Positions 6,927 through 15,170 of a DNA stretch of 29,478 nucleotides are shown here, in pieces. This DNA comes from Acetofilamentum sp. (GTDB lineage Bacteria; Bacteroidota; Bacteroidia; Bacteroidales; JAFGUD01), in NCBI GenBank assembly GCA_020722645.1, contig DYKL01000011.1, forward strand, positions 1 to 29,478, written 5' to 3'. Below the pieces are notes generated by a model that was given only the letters and a program-made list of their open reading frames with translations, made no database searches and had not been told where the DNA came from. The position numbers and the translations under genes are program-made. The stretch's first letter is position 1; the number at the start of each line of letters is the position of its first letter.

Positions 6927-9923
6927 ATGAAAAAAATTAGCTTACAAAATTTTTTAATCATATTTTTTTCTTTGCTTACAATAATAATCACTGGACTAAT
7001 ATTTATTATTATGTTTAATGTTAGCAAAGCAAATAAATTAAGGACTTTTAAAACTAATTATATTGAAACATACTATCTTTGGACAGAAGCTTATAAAGCT
7101 CAACAAGATTTTCTTATCAAACACAAAGATGATATTGTTTTTTTCCAAACCGAACAAAATAAGTATATCAAACGAACTCAGATATTTTCGACTAAAACAA
7201 AAAGCAAATTAGATTCACTGATTGATGTATCTTATAGTAAGAATTATCAGATATCTGACGACCTTCAGTATCTGAGCACTGAAATAACTAAAATCGATGA
7301 CGTTTTTTCTCAGATTGTGCATTTGTTTTTTTTAAGAGGTTCACAAAAAACAGGTATTATTGGAAATTGTTTTTCTCTTTACGAATTATCTCAGAATTCT
7401 GCAAGTGACCAGAACCTCAAAAATATGCTTTCAAAATCTCACGTTGCATTTTTAAACTACCTGAATAATCCTAATTTTACTTATTACGAAGAGTTTTTGG
7501 ATATTTTTACTCTTATGAATTCCTACGTCAGACAAAAAACTGTTGTTCGAGACACAGGTTTAATTGATTCAACCCAGTTTTTGCCATATTCAACAACCTT
7601 CACAAGCGATTTTATAGGATATGTAAACGATTATAAACAATCTTTCAGCAAACTTGTAAATCTTGATAGAAAATTATTTTTAAATGATCAGGCAAATTTG
7701 ATGAATCAATGGTCAAAATATAATACAGAATTTTCTGAATATTTTACTAATTCAGTTAAAATTTACAGTTTTGACACAGTAGAAGATGTACAGAAGCTTC
7801 AGAATTTTATCCTTATTATTGCCGTTATCATAATTTTTATGCTGGTTATAATAAGTTTCTCTATCCCCAGATTAATTTCTAAAAGAATAAAAGATATAAA
7901 AGAATACATAGAGCCGCTTAAAACAGGTAAAATTCCGGACTTAGAAATAGATATTAATATTTTTAGCGATGTTATTGAGATCACTGACAGTATTCAGCAT
8001 GTTATAAATTCTTTAAAAGCTTCTACTGCTTTTGCTAACCAAATTGGAACAGGTAATTTTGATTTTAAATATACTCCTGTCAGCGAACAAGATGACCTTG
8101 GAAATGCTTTGCTTTTGTTGAGAGACAACCTCTCAAAAGCTCAAAAAGAAGAAAACGAAAGAAGAAAAGAAGATAAAATCAGAGAATGGACAAACTCCGG
8201 TATTGCAAAATTCTCCGATATTCTTCGACAGGCAGCAAAAGATATTAACGAACTTTCAACTGTTATTATAAAAGAACTTGTTAATTATCTGAATTCAAAT
8301 CAAGGTGGTTTTTTTGTACTAAATGAAGAAAATAAAGATAACAGATTTTTAGAACTTACAGCATCTTATGCCTACAGTAAAGAAAGAAAGAAAAAGAAAA
8401 TTTTTCAACTTGGAGAAGGTCTTATTGGAACTTGTGCTGTTGAAAAAGCAACTATCTATATGACTGAAATTCCCGAAGATTATATTAGTATAACTTCAGG
8501 ATTAGGTGGAGCAAACCCTCGTAGCCTTCTAATTGCACCATTAAAACACGAAGATAATGTATTGGGTGTTCTTGAAATAGCTTCTTTTAATAAATTTGAA
8601 AAATATCAGATAGAATTTGTCGAAAAAATTGCTGAATCTATTGCTTCTACTTTGTCTATTACTAAAATTAACGAACGTACTGCAAAACTTCTCGAAATTT
8701 CCAAAATTGAAGCCGAACAACGTTCTCTTAAAGAAGAAGAACTTCGTCAGAATCTTGAAGAATTACAAGCAACACAAGAAAGAGCTGCATACCGTGAAAG
8801 TGAATTGCATAATCTTATTGCAATAATTAATAAGGTGTCCTATATTATTGAATTGGACATAGATGGTAACATCGTTTCTGTTCCTGAAAGTTTTTTAGAA
8901 AATTACAAACTTGAAAACAGCCAATTGCTCGGACATCATTTTTCTGAATTTGATTTTAATGAAAATTCAATACTTAAACAAGACGATTTCTGGCAAAAAT
9001 TAATTAAAGGACAAGAAATTCAGCATCAAAGAAAATTTTTATTTCAGGATCAAATTATTTGGTTTAATGATTATATAATACCTTTTATTGATTCAAAAGG
9101 TCAGGTAATAAAATTTGTTTGTCTTTCTTTTGACATTACTAGCAAAGTTGTTGAAAATGAAAAATTACAGGAAATTACAAAAGAGTTAAAATTAAAAGAA
9201 AAAGAAATCAATCTGAAAATTCAAGATATTGAAAAAGCAAGAGAACAAGCCGAAAATGAAAAGAAAGAAGCAATTTTATTAGCCCAAAAATTAGAAGTTT
9301 CCGAAGAAGCGCTCAAAAAAGCTGTCGAAAAAAATAAAGAATATATATCACATATTGAAGAAGCTGTTCGAAATTCAGAATTGCAAAGCCAAAAGTTTAA
9401 AATGCTTTTCGATAGAAGTAATGATGCAATACAATTACTTTCCAACAGAAAATTTATAGATTGCAATGAAGCTACTTTAAAATTATTTGGTTATAATACA
9501 AAAGAAGAATTTATTAATTTGCATCCATCTCAGGTTTCTCCAGAAGTTCAGCTTGATGGAAAAAATTCAATGGAAAAAGCAAATGAAATGATGAAATTAG
9601 CAGTAGAAAAAGGTTATAATCAGTTTAAATGGATGCACAGAAAAGCAGATGGAACTGATTTCCCTGCCGAAGTTACTTTGATTTCGTTTACAATAGATGA
9701 GCAGTTGTTCTTATATGCTTTGGTGAAAGACTTAACAATCTTAAATAAATACGAAAAAGATATTAATAAAGCTCTGGAACTTGAAAAAGAATTAAAAAAT
9801 AAATACATAAGCAAAGCAAGAGAATACAGAGAAAAATTAGAAAAATATGATATTGAATTAGAAAAAAAGGAAGCAGAAATTTATATATTAAGGGATCAAA
9901 TTGAGAAATTAAAAAATAATTAA
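6927..9923 (+). CDS. Membrane sensor with HAMP-like, GAF and two PAS domains, no recognised output domain
   Basis: A 998-residue inner-membrane sensor. TM1 spans about 9-30, an extracytoplasmic helical region about 31-290 and TM2 about 292-314. A HAMP-like segment follows at about 315-405, including IGTGNFDFKYTPVSEQDDLG. A GAF domain covers about 430-580, coiled coil about 580-628, a first PAS about 628-740 ending SFDITSK, coiled coil about 742-820, a second PAS about 822-938 ending VKDLTILNKY, and a final coiled coil to the C-terminus. No H-box, ATPase, GGDEF, EAL, cyclase, methyl-accepting or DNA-binding domain can be seen. The H-NOX gene follows after 11 bp, so the pair probably works together. 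The protein may act by binding another protein, with the last coiled coil as the likely contact. The signal seen by each domain is unknown. Confidence 0.82.
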   Translation: MKKISLQNFLIIFFSLLTIIITGLIFIIMFNVSKANKLRTFKTNYIETYYLWTEAYKAQQDFLIKHKDDIVFFQTEQNKYIKRTQIFSTKTKSKLDSLIDVSYSKNYQISDDLQYLSTEITKIDDVFSQIVHLFFLRGSQKTGIIGNCFSLYELSQNSASDQNLKNMLSKSHVAFLNYLNNPNFTYYEEFLDIFTLMNSYVRQKTVVRDTGLIDSTQFLPYSTTFTSDFIGYVNDYKQSFSKLVNLDRKLFLNDQANLMNQWSKYNTEFSEYFTNSVKIYSFDTVEDVQKLQNFILIIAVIIIFMLVIISFSIPRLISKRIKDIKEYIEPLKTGKIPDLEIDINIFSDVIEITDSIQHVINSLKASTAFANQIGTGNFDFKYTPVSEQDDLGNALLLLRDNLSKAQKEENERRKEDKIREWTNSGIAKFSDILRQAAKDINELSTVIIKELVNYLNSNQGGFFVLNEENKDNRFLELTASYAYSKERKKKKIFQLGEGLIGTCAVEKATIYMTEIPEDYISITSGLGGANPRSLLIAPLKHEDNVLGVLEIASFNKFEKYQIEFVEKIAESIASTLSITKINERTAKLLEISKIEAEQRSLKEEELRQNLEELQATQERAAYRESELHNLIAIINKVSYIIELDIDGNIVSVPESFLENYKLENSQLLGHHFSEFDFNENSILKQDDFWQKLIKGQEIQHQRKFLFQDQIIWFNDYIIPFIDSKGQVIKFVCLSFDITSKVVENEKLQEITKELKLKEKEINLKIQDIEKAREQAENEKKEAILLAQKLEVSEEALKKAVEKNKEYISHIEEAVRNSELQSQKFKMLFDRSNDAIQLLSNRKFIDCNEATLKLFGYNTKEEFINLHPSQVSPEVQLDGKNSMEKANEMMKLAVEKGYNQFKWMHRKADGTDFPAEVTLISFTIDEQLFLYALVKDLTILNKYEKDINKALELEKELKNKYISKAREYREKLEKYDIELEKKEAEIYILRDQIEKLKNN

Positions 9924-9934
9924 ATCAACTAAAA

Positions 9935-10453
9935 ATGAAAGGAACAATAGTAAAAGCAGCCGAAAAATTAATTATTTCTAAATTTGGTATAGAAAAATGG
10001 GAAGAAATATTAGAGAAGTCCGGATACGATATTGACCATTTCTTTTTTATTCGAGAAGATGTTGATGAGGAAAAAGTTTTAAATTTAGTTAATAATGCAT
10101 GTGAAATCCTTCACCTAAGCCAGTTGCAACTTTTTGATAGTTTTGCCGAATACTGGATAAATAAATATATGGGTGAAGTATATCCAAACTTCAAATTTGA
10201 TACGGCTAAGGAATTTATTAATAAAATATCTACAATTCATAAAGTAATGACCGAAAATATACCAAATGCAATGCCTCCAAATTTTGATTATAATTGGATA
10301 AATGATAATGAATTGATAATGACATACCATTCAAAAAGAGGAATGATTGATTTGGCAGTAAGTCTTATCAAACATATAGGATTTAAATATAATGAAGAAA
10401 TTGTCGTAGAAAAATTAAATGATAAAGAAATAAAAGTTGTTTTTAAGTCTTAG
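9935..10453 (+). CDS. H-NOX heme nitric oxide sensor protein
   Basis: A 172-residue stand-alone cytosolic H-NOX (HNOB) domain, the length of a whole domain. It starts MKGTIV like known family members. The proximal heme ligand His102 lies in STIHKVMT, with Pro114-Pro115 shortly after. The YxSxR propionate-binding motif is Tyr131, Ser133, Arg135. All these match the numbering of the Thermoanaerobacter (Caldanaerobacter) H-NOX. Position 140, a tyrosine that stabilises O2 in that protein, is Leu here, and position 9 (Trp there) is Ala. These changes predict binding of NO but not O2 (inference from family knowledge). H-NOX proteins normally control a kinase, cyclase or chemoreceptor encoded next door. 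Here the neighbour is the PAS/GAF sensor 11 bp upstream. Confidence 0.9.
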   Translation: MKGTIVKAAEKLIISKFGIEKWEEILEKSGYDIDHFFFIREDVDEEKVLNLVNNACEILHLSQLQLFDSFAEYWINKYMGEVYPNFKFDTAKEFINKISTIHKVMTENIPNAMPPNFDYNWINDNELIMTYHSKRGMIDLAVSLIKHIGFKYNEEIVVEKLNDKEIKVVFKS

Positions 10454-10492
10454 AATTTGTTTATATAACATCCTTATAGTTTGTAAAGTTAT

Positions 10493-10514
10493 AAAGCCTG
10501 CCCTGTAAGGGTCT
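10493..10514 (+). repeat. Dispersed 22-nt repeat, second locus
   Basis: Positions 10493-10514 are identical to 4372-4393 and match the inverted arm at 4446-4467 at 20 of 22 bases. The core holds CCCT-GTA-AGGG, a small hairpin. Flanking TAAAGTT blocks are also shared on both sides with the first locus. Both loci start within 40 bp after a stop codon. Confidence 0.65.
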
Positions 10515-10569
10515 GTAAAGTTATAAAGTAAATAACTAATTATCAGTTTTTTATAAAGCATTAATAACT

Positions 10570-10584
10570 AAGTTATTTCGTAAC
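10570..10584 (+). repeat. Second copy of AAGTTATTTCGTAAC repeat
   Basis: It is an exact 15-nt match to 6581-6595, with similar AATAA sequence just upstream in both places. An 11-nt part is present inverted at 6511-6521. The copies lie on both sides of the sensor and H-NOX gene pair. Confidence 0.5.
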
Positions 10585-10802
10585 ATTTCCTTATTATACA
10601 CTTTTACCAAGTTGCTTTCATAGAGAATATATGATTATTGTACGAAACATAAAACGTTATACTTAAACACATTACGTTTTATAATTGTAATTTAAAATAA
10701 TTAAAAAAGTTGATTTCGATTAAAACTATGTATTAAAAGCCACAATAACTCCAAGTTTTGCTGCTTGCATTTTTTCCAGACTTTTCGTCTCTGCGAGGCA
10801 AA

Positions 10803-10840
10803 CGTCACTACGAGGAACGAAGCAAAGCCTCGTAATGACG
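10803..10840. repeat. GC-rich palindromic element
   Basis: CGTCACTACGAGG (10803-10815) pairs with CCTCGTAATGACG (10828-10840) with one mismatched pair around a 12-nt loop, AACGAAGCAAAG. The sequence resembles the widespread bacterial intergenic palindromes built on GTCATTGCGAGG and GAACGAAGC. A related TCTGCGAGGC piece lies just upstream at 10789-10799. It stands out in base composition from the AT-rich spacer. Confidence 0.55.
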
Positions 10841-11059
10841 CAAAGCGTATGACTAGGCTAGCGACAAATTCTTAATACTAGGTTTCGGACAATAATGAGA
10901 ATATATCCGAAAATAAATGCCTAATTGTTATATGTGTAAAAACAATTTCAAGAAGTGCATTGGAATTTAACTTTTGAACGTATAACGGTATTAGTCAATA
11001 TTTTACAAACTATTTTATTATTTTATTTGATAAATTTTAAAAAATATTTCAAAAAAAAA

Positions 11060-11091
11060 TTTGCAAGAGTAAAATTAAACGCATACTTTTG
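11060..11091 (+). promoter_or_regulatory. Promoter of the str-S10-spc-alpha ribosomal operon
   Basis: TTTG (11060-11063), 20 nt, then TACTTTTG (11084-11091): both boxes match the Bacteroidota consensus TTTG-N19/21-TAnnTTTG. The start codon of rpsL is 37 nt beyond the -7 box, so the leader is about 30 nt. Confidence 0.8.
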
Positions 11092-11128
11092 CAATCCGAA
11101 AAAAAAAGTAAATAAATTCAATTTTTTT

Positions 11129-11515
11129 ATGCCGACTATACAACAATTAATTAGAAAAGGACGCAAGAGATTAACTAAGAAGAGCAAATCTCCGGCTTTA
11201 AGCAGCTGCCCTCAGAGAAGAGGAGTATGTGTAAGAGTTTACACCACTACACCAAAAAAACCTAACTCAGCTATGCGTAAAGTAGCACGTGTTAGATTAA
11301 CGAATCAAAAAGAAGTCAATGCATATATACCTGGTGAAGGTCATAATCTTCAGGAACACTCAATCGTTATGGTTAGAGGCGGAAGAGTAAAAGATTTACC
11401 CGGTGTTAGATATCACGTTGTTAGAGGAACTTTAGATGCTGACGGTGTCGAAGGACGAAGACAAAGAAGATCAAAATATGGTGCCAAGAAACCAAAACAA
11501 GACAAAAAAAAATAA
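11129..11515 (+). CDS. rpsL: 30S ribosomal protein S12
   Basis: A 128-residue S12, the decoding-centre protein of the small subunit. TTPKKPNSA (residues 40-48) has Lys43 and Lys44, and GGRVKDLPG has Lys88 and Asp89. These streptomycin-related residues are unaltered. The frame is open further upstream, to an ATG at 10955, but that would add 58 residues foreign to S12 and start before the promoter. I chose the ATG at 11129, where MPTIQQLIRKGR begins as in other S12 proteins. It is the first gene of the superoperon. Confidence 0.97.
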   Translation: MPTIQQLIRKGRKRLTKKSKSPALSSCPQRRGVCVRVYTTTPKKPNSAMRKVARVRLTNQKEVNAYIPGEGHNLQEHSIVMVRGGRVKDLPGVRYHVVRGTLDADGVEGRRQRRSKYGAKKPKQDKKK

Positions 11516-11532
11516 CAGATAAATAAACAGCC

Positions 11533-12009
11533 ATGAGAAAAGGTTCACAAAAAAAAAGATATATTCTTCCGGATCCAAAGTTTAATAATTCTTTGGTTAC
11601 TAAATTTGTTAACAATTTAATGAAAAATGGTAAAAAAAATAAGTCATTTGAACTTTTTTACCATGCTCTTGATATAGTAAGCGAAAAAATTAAAGTCGAA
11701 GATAAAACACCTCTTGAAATTTGGCAAAAAGCCCTTGATAATGTTACTCCAACGGTAGAAGTTAAAAGCCGAAGAATCGGTGGTGCTACATTTCAGGTAC
11801 CTATGGAAGTCAGACCTGAAAGGAAAGCTTCTTTGAGCATGAAAAATTTAATTTTATACGCAAGAAAAAGAAAAGGAAAAGCTATGGCTAACAGATTGGC
11901 AGAAGAAATTATCGCTGCTTATAACGAAGAAGGCGGAGCTTATAAAAGAAAAGAAGAAATTCACAGAATGGCTGAAGCTAATAAAGCTTTCGCTCATTTC
12001 AGAATGTAA
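11533..12009 (+). CDS. rpsG: 30S ribosomal protein S7
   Basis: A 158-residue S7, the primary assembly protein of the 16S 3' domain (head) and part of the mRNA exit channel. The start MRKGSQKKRYILPDPKFNN and the later ATFQVPMEVRPERK segment are typical of the family. Length is normal. It lies 17 bp after rpsL in the usual str-operon order. S7 is the translational autoregulator of this operon in Escherichia coli; no such site is evident here. Confidence 0.97.
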   Translation: MRKGSQKKRYILPDPKFNNSLVTKFVNNLMKNGKKNKSFELFYHALDIVSEKIKVEDKTPLEIWQKALDNVTPTVEVKSRRIGGATFQVPMEVRPERKASLSMKNLILYARKRKGKAMANRLAEEIIAAYNEEGGAYKRKEEIHRMAEANKAFAHFRM

Positions 12010-12070
12010 TTTAAAATATTTTTTATTCATCCACAAATCGCATCCATATCAATCCTATGGTCTTTGAGCT

Positions 12071-14179
12071 ATGATTGAAACTTTAAAACATATAAGAAAT
12101 ATAGGTATAATGGCTCATATTGATGCCGGAAAAACTACGACTACAGAAAGAATTCTGTTTTATTCCGGGATTATTCACAAAATGGGCGAGGTACACGAAG
12201 GTGCCGCAACAATGGATTGGATGCGTCAAGAACAGGAACGTGGGATTACTATTACTTCTGCTGCTACAACAATTTACTGGATAACAAACTCCCAAAAATA
12301 TCAGATTAACATTATTGATACTCCCGGACACGTTGATTTTACTGTCGAAGTAGAACGTTCTCTTAGGGTACTTGACGGTGCAGTTGCCGTTTTTTGTGCT
12401 GTAGCTGGTGTTCAACCTCAATCTGAAACTGTTTGGAGACAAGCAGACAAATATAAAGTTCCTAAAATTGCTTTTATCAATAAAATGGATAGAGCCGGTG
12501 CAGATTTTTTACGTGCTGTATCTGATATTGAACAAAAACTTAATGCAAATACTATTGTTTTACAAGTTCCTATTGGTGAAGAAGAAAATTTTAACGGCAT
12601 TATCGACTTGATTGATTTTAAAGCAATATACTGGAAAGACGAATCGGAAGGAGCAGAATTTGTTATTAAAGAAGTACCATCTGAAAATATTGAAGAAGCA
12701 AAAAAATGGAGAGAAAAAATTTTCGAAAAAATCTCTGATTTCGATGAACAATTTATGGAAAAGTATCTTGAAAATGCTTCCGGTATTTCTAAACTGGAAA
12801 TAATAGAAGCAATCAGAAAACAAACCATAAAAATGAAGATTGTTCCTGTTTTATGTGGTTCTTCACTTAAAAACAAAGGCGTACAACTACTTATTGATGC
12901 TGTTGCAAATTACCTCCCTTCTCCTTTAGACATTGAAGATGTTAAAGGTATTAATCCTGTTACAAAAAAAGAAGAAACTAGAAAAACTGATTTTAATGAA
13001 GCACTGTCTTGTCTGGTATTTAAAATTGCCAACAATCCATTCGTTGGAAGTTTAGCATATTTAAGAGTATATTCAGGTACTTTAAAATCAGGAGAATTGG
13101 TTTTTAATTCTCGTACCGGTAAAAATGAAAGAATTGCGAACATATACAAAATGCACGCAAATAAACAAACTCTTATAAATGAACTTAAAGCAGGAGATAT
13201 TGGAGCTATTGTCGGATTTAAAGATATTAAAACCGGAGATACTCTAAGTGATAAAGCACATCAAATAGCTCTTGAAAATATTATTTTCCCTGAACCGGTT
13301 ATCAGCGTTGCTATCGAAGCTAAAACTCAGGCTGATACCGAAAAATTAATCAGTTCTCTCAGAAAACTTGAAGATGAAGACCCAAGTTTGCACATTGAAA
13401 TAAACGAAGAAACAGGACAAACTTTAATGAACGGAATGGGCGAACTACATCTTGAAATTTTAATAGAAAGACTAATTTCCGAATTTAAAATATCTTGCAA
13501 TCAAGGCAAACCTCAGGTTACATACAGAGAAGCTATTACAAAAGAATATACTCATCAGGAAATATTCAAGCAACAATCAGGTGGTAAAGGTAAATTCGCA
13601 GATTTGACAATCAAAGTTTCTCCTTGCCAAGATAGTGAATACAAAGGTGTGAAGTTTATAAACAGCATCAAAGGTGGTGCTATACCTAAAGAATATATTT
13701 CTTCAATCGAAAAAGGACTTAACTCATCACTTTCAAACGGTCCTTTAGCAGGTTTTAAAATACTGAACATTACTGTTGAATTAATTGACGGAAGCACACA
13801 TCCGGTAGATTCTGATGCATTGTCATTTGAAATAGCAGCAAGAAACGCTTTAATTAAAGCAGCTAAAAATGCAGAACCTGTTATTCTTGAACCTATTATG
13901 AAACTGGAAATTACAACTCCCGATGAATATTTCGGTGATATAGTTTCCGATTTGAATAAAAGAAGAGGCAATATTCTGAATTCGGATATAAGAAATAACT
14001 TTAGAATAGTAAATTCAAAGATACCTTTAGCTGAAACATTCGGCTATATAACCGATCTTAGAACAATGTCCTCAGGTCGTGCAAATTCATCAATGGAATT
14101 TTCTCATTTTCAGAGAGTTCCCGAAGATGTTCAACAAAAGATTATCGACACCATTACAGGTCGAATATATTTTATGTAA
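12071..14179 (+). CDS. fusA: Elongation factor G
   Basis: A 702-residue translational GTPase that moves tRNA and mRNA through the ribosome and helps recycling. The G1 loop AHIDAGKT is at 15-22, RGIT at 57-60, DTPGH at 83-87 and NKMD at 137-140. Domains II to V follow, with NGMGELHLEI in domain III and a normal C-terminus. All GTPase motifs are intact and the location after rpsG marks it as the housekeeping copy. The 61-bp spacer upstream has no clear promoter. tuf, next to fusA in many bacteria, is absent here. Confidence 0.96.
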   Translation: MIETLKHIRNIGIMAHIDAGKTTTTERILFYSGIIHKMGEVHEGAATMDWMRQEQERGITITSAATTIYWITNSQKYQINIIDTPGHVDFTVEVERSLRVLDGAVAVFCAVAGVQPQSETVWRQADKYKVPKIAFINKMDRAGADFLRAVSDIEQKLNANTIVLQVPIGEEENFNGIIDLIDFKAIYWKDESEGAEFVIKEVPSENIEEAKKWREKIFEKISDFDEQFMEKYLENASGISKLEIIEAIRKQTIKMKIVPVLCGSSLKNKGVQLLIDAVANYLPSPLDIEDVKGINPVTKKEETRKTDFNEALSCLVFKIANNPFVGSLAYLRVYSGTLKSGELVFNSRTGKNERIANIYKMHANKQTLINELKAGDIGAIVGFKDIKTGDTLSDKAHQIALENIIFPEPVISVAIEAKTQADTEKLISSLRKLEDEDPSLHIEINEETGQTLMNGMGELHLEILIERLISEFKISCNQGKPQVTYREAITKEYTHQEIFKQQSGGKGKFADLTIKVSPCQDSEYKGVKFINSIKGGAIPKEYISSIEKGLNSSLSNGPLAGFKILNITVELIDGSTHPVDSDALSFEIAARNALIKAAKNAEPVILEPIMKLEITTPDEYFGDIVSDLNKRRGNILNSDIRNNFRIVNSKIPLAETFGYITDLRTMSSGRANSSMEFSHFQRVPEDVQQKIIDTITGRIYFM

Positions 14180-14218
14180 TTAACAAGAAATAGAAAAACA
14201 ATTAAATTAAAAGACTCT

Positions 14219-14524
14219 ATGAACCAAAAGATCAGAATTAAATTAAAATCTTACGATCACAATTTGGTTGATAATTCGGCTCAAAAGATCGTTAAAACGG
14301 TTAAAAATACCGGTGCTTTTATCAGAGGACCAATTCCTTTGCCAACGCATAAACGTATTTTTACCGTCAATCGTTCGACATTCGTTAACAAAGAATCACG
14401 AGAACAGTTCCAATTATCAACTCACAAAAGAATAATCGACATTTACAATGCCTCAGCAAAAACAATTGATGCGCTGGGCAATATGGAACTGCCAAGCGGC
14501 GTTGATGTCGAAATAAAAATCTAA
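14219..14524 (+). CDS. rpsJ: 30S ribosomal protein S10
   Basis: A 101-residue S10, a head protein of the small subunit and, as NusE, a partner of NusB in transcription antitermination. The RGPIPLPTHKRIFTVNRS and STHKRIIDIYN segments are family signatures. It follows fusA by 39 bp, so the str and S10 operons appear fused without a visible terminator between them, as is common in Bacteroidota. Confidence 0.97.
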   Translation: MNQKIRIKLKSYDHNLVDNSAQKIVKTVKNTGAFIRGPIPLPTHKRIFTVNRSTFVNKESREQFQLSTHKRIIDIYNASAKTIDALGNMELPSGVDVEIKI

Positions 14525-14552
14525 TTATAATCACTAACAAATACTTGATAAA

Positions 14553-15170
14553 ATGCCAGGTTTAATAGGAAAGAAAATAGGTATGACTTCTGTATTCGAT
14601 GAAGAAGGAAGAAATATTCCCTGCACTGTTATCCAAGTTGGACCTTGTGTTGTAACACAGATAAAAACAAAAGAAAAGGATAAATACGATGCAGTACAAA
14701 TTGCTTATGACGATAAAATGGTTAAAAGATCAAATAAAGCAGAAATTGGACACTTTAAAAAAGCAAATACCACTCCCAAAAGGAAAGTTGTCGAATTTAG
14801 AGGCAAACAAGAAAAACTTCAACTAGGTCAGGTACTAAATGTTGATTTTTTCAGCGATGATACATGGCTTGATATTACAGGTTTTTCAAAAGGAAAAGGT
14901 TTTCAGGGTGTTGTAAAAAGACACCGATTCGGTGGAGTCGGCGAAACAACGCACGGACAACACAACAGAAAAAGAGCACCCGGTTCTATCGGAGCTTCTT
15001 CTGACCCTTCAAGAGTTTTCAAAGGTATGAGGATGGCTGGTAGAACAGGAAATAATCAGGTTAAAGTTATTAACCTAAGAGTAGTTAAAATTATTCCGGA
15101 AGATAATATACTTCTAGTTAAAGGCGCTGTTCCGGGATATAAAGGTTCATATTTAATAATTGAAAAGTAA
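14553..15170 (+). CDS. rplC: 50S ribosomal protein L3
   Basis: A 205-residue L3, an early 23S rRNA-binding protein that reaches the peptidyl-transferase centre. The GFSKGKGFQGVVKRHRFGG and RAPGSIGASSDPSRVFKG segments are diagnostic. The glutamine methylated by PrmB in Escherichia coli (SIGQ) is replaced by Ala (SIGA). Its stop codon overlaps the rplD start codon by one base (TAATG), suggesting translational coupling. Confidence 0.97.
   Translation: MPGLIGKKIGMTSVFDEEGRNIPCTVIQVGPCVVTQIKTKEKDKYDAVQIAYDDKMVKRSNKAEIGHFKKANTTPKRKVVEFRGKQEKLQLGQVLNVDFFSDDTWLDITGFSKGKGFQGVVKRHRFGGVGETTHGQHNRKRAPGSIGASSDPSRVFKGMRMAGRTGNNQVKVINLRVVKIIPEDNILLVKGAVPGYKGSYLIIEK

Larger units (their letters stand above)
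10454..11128. other. 675-bp gene-free region between the H-NOX gene and the ribosomal operon
   Basis: I see no supported gene here. It holds a copy of the 22-nt dispersed repeat (10493-10514), a copy of the AAGTTATTTCGTAAC repeat (10570-10584), a GC-rich palindrome (10803-10840) and the promoter of the ribosomal operon (11060-11091). The stretch 10785-10870 is clearly richer in G and C than its surroundings. Confidence 0.6.

Noticed and set aside
10955..11128. Extended N-terminus of rpsL
   Set aside because: The upstream residues are unlike S12, and the region contains the operon promoter. The ATG at 11129 gives the normal protein.
12418..12876. 152-residue open frame opposite fusA
   Set aside because: It lies wholly antisense to an intact EF-G gene and has a low-complexity Ser/Phe/Ile-rich composition typical of shadow frames.
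13555..13971. 138-residue open frame opposite fusA
   Set aside because: It is antisense to conserved EF-G domains with no recognisable motif of its own.
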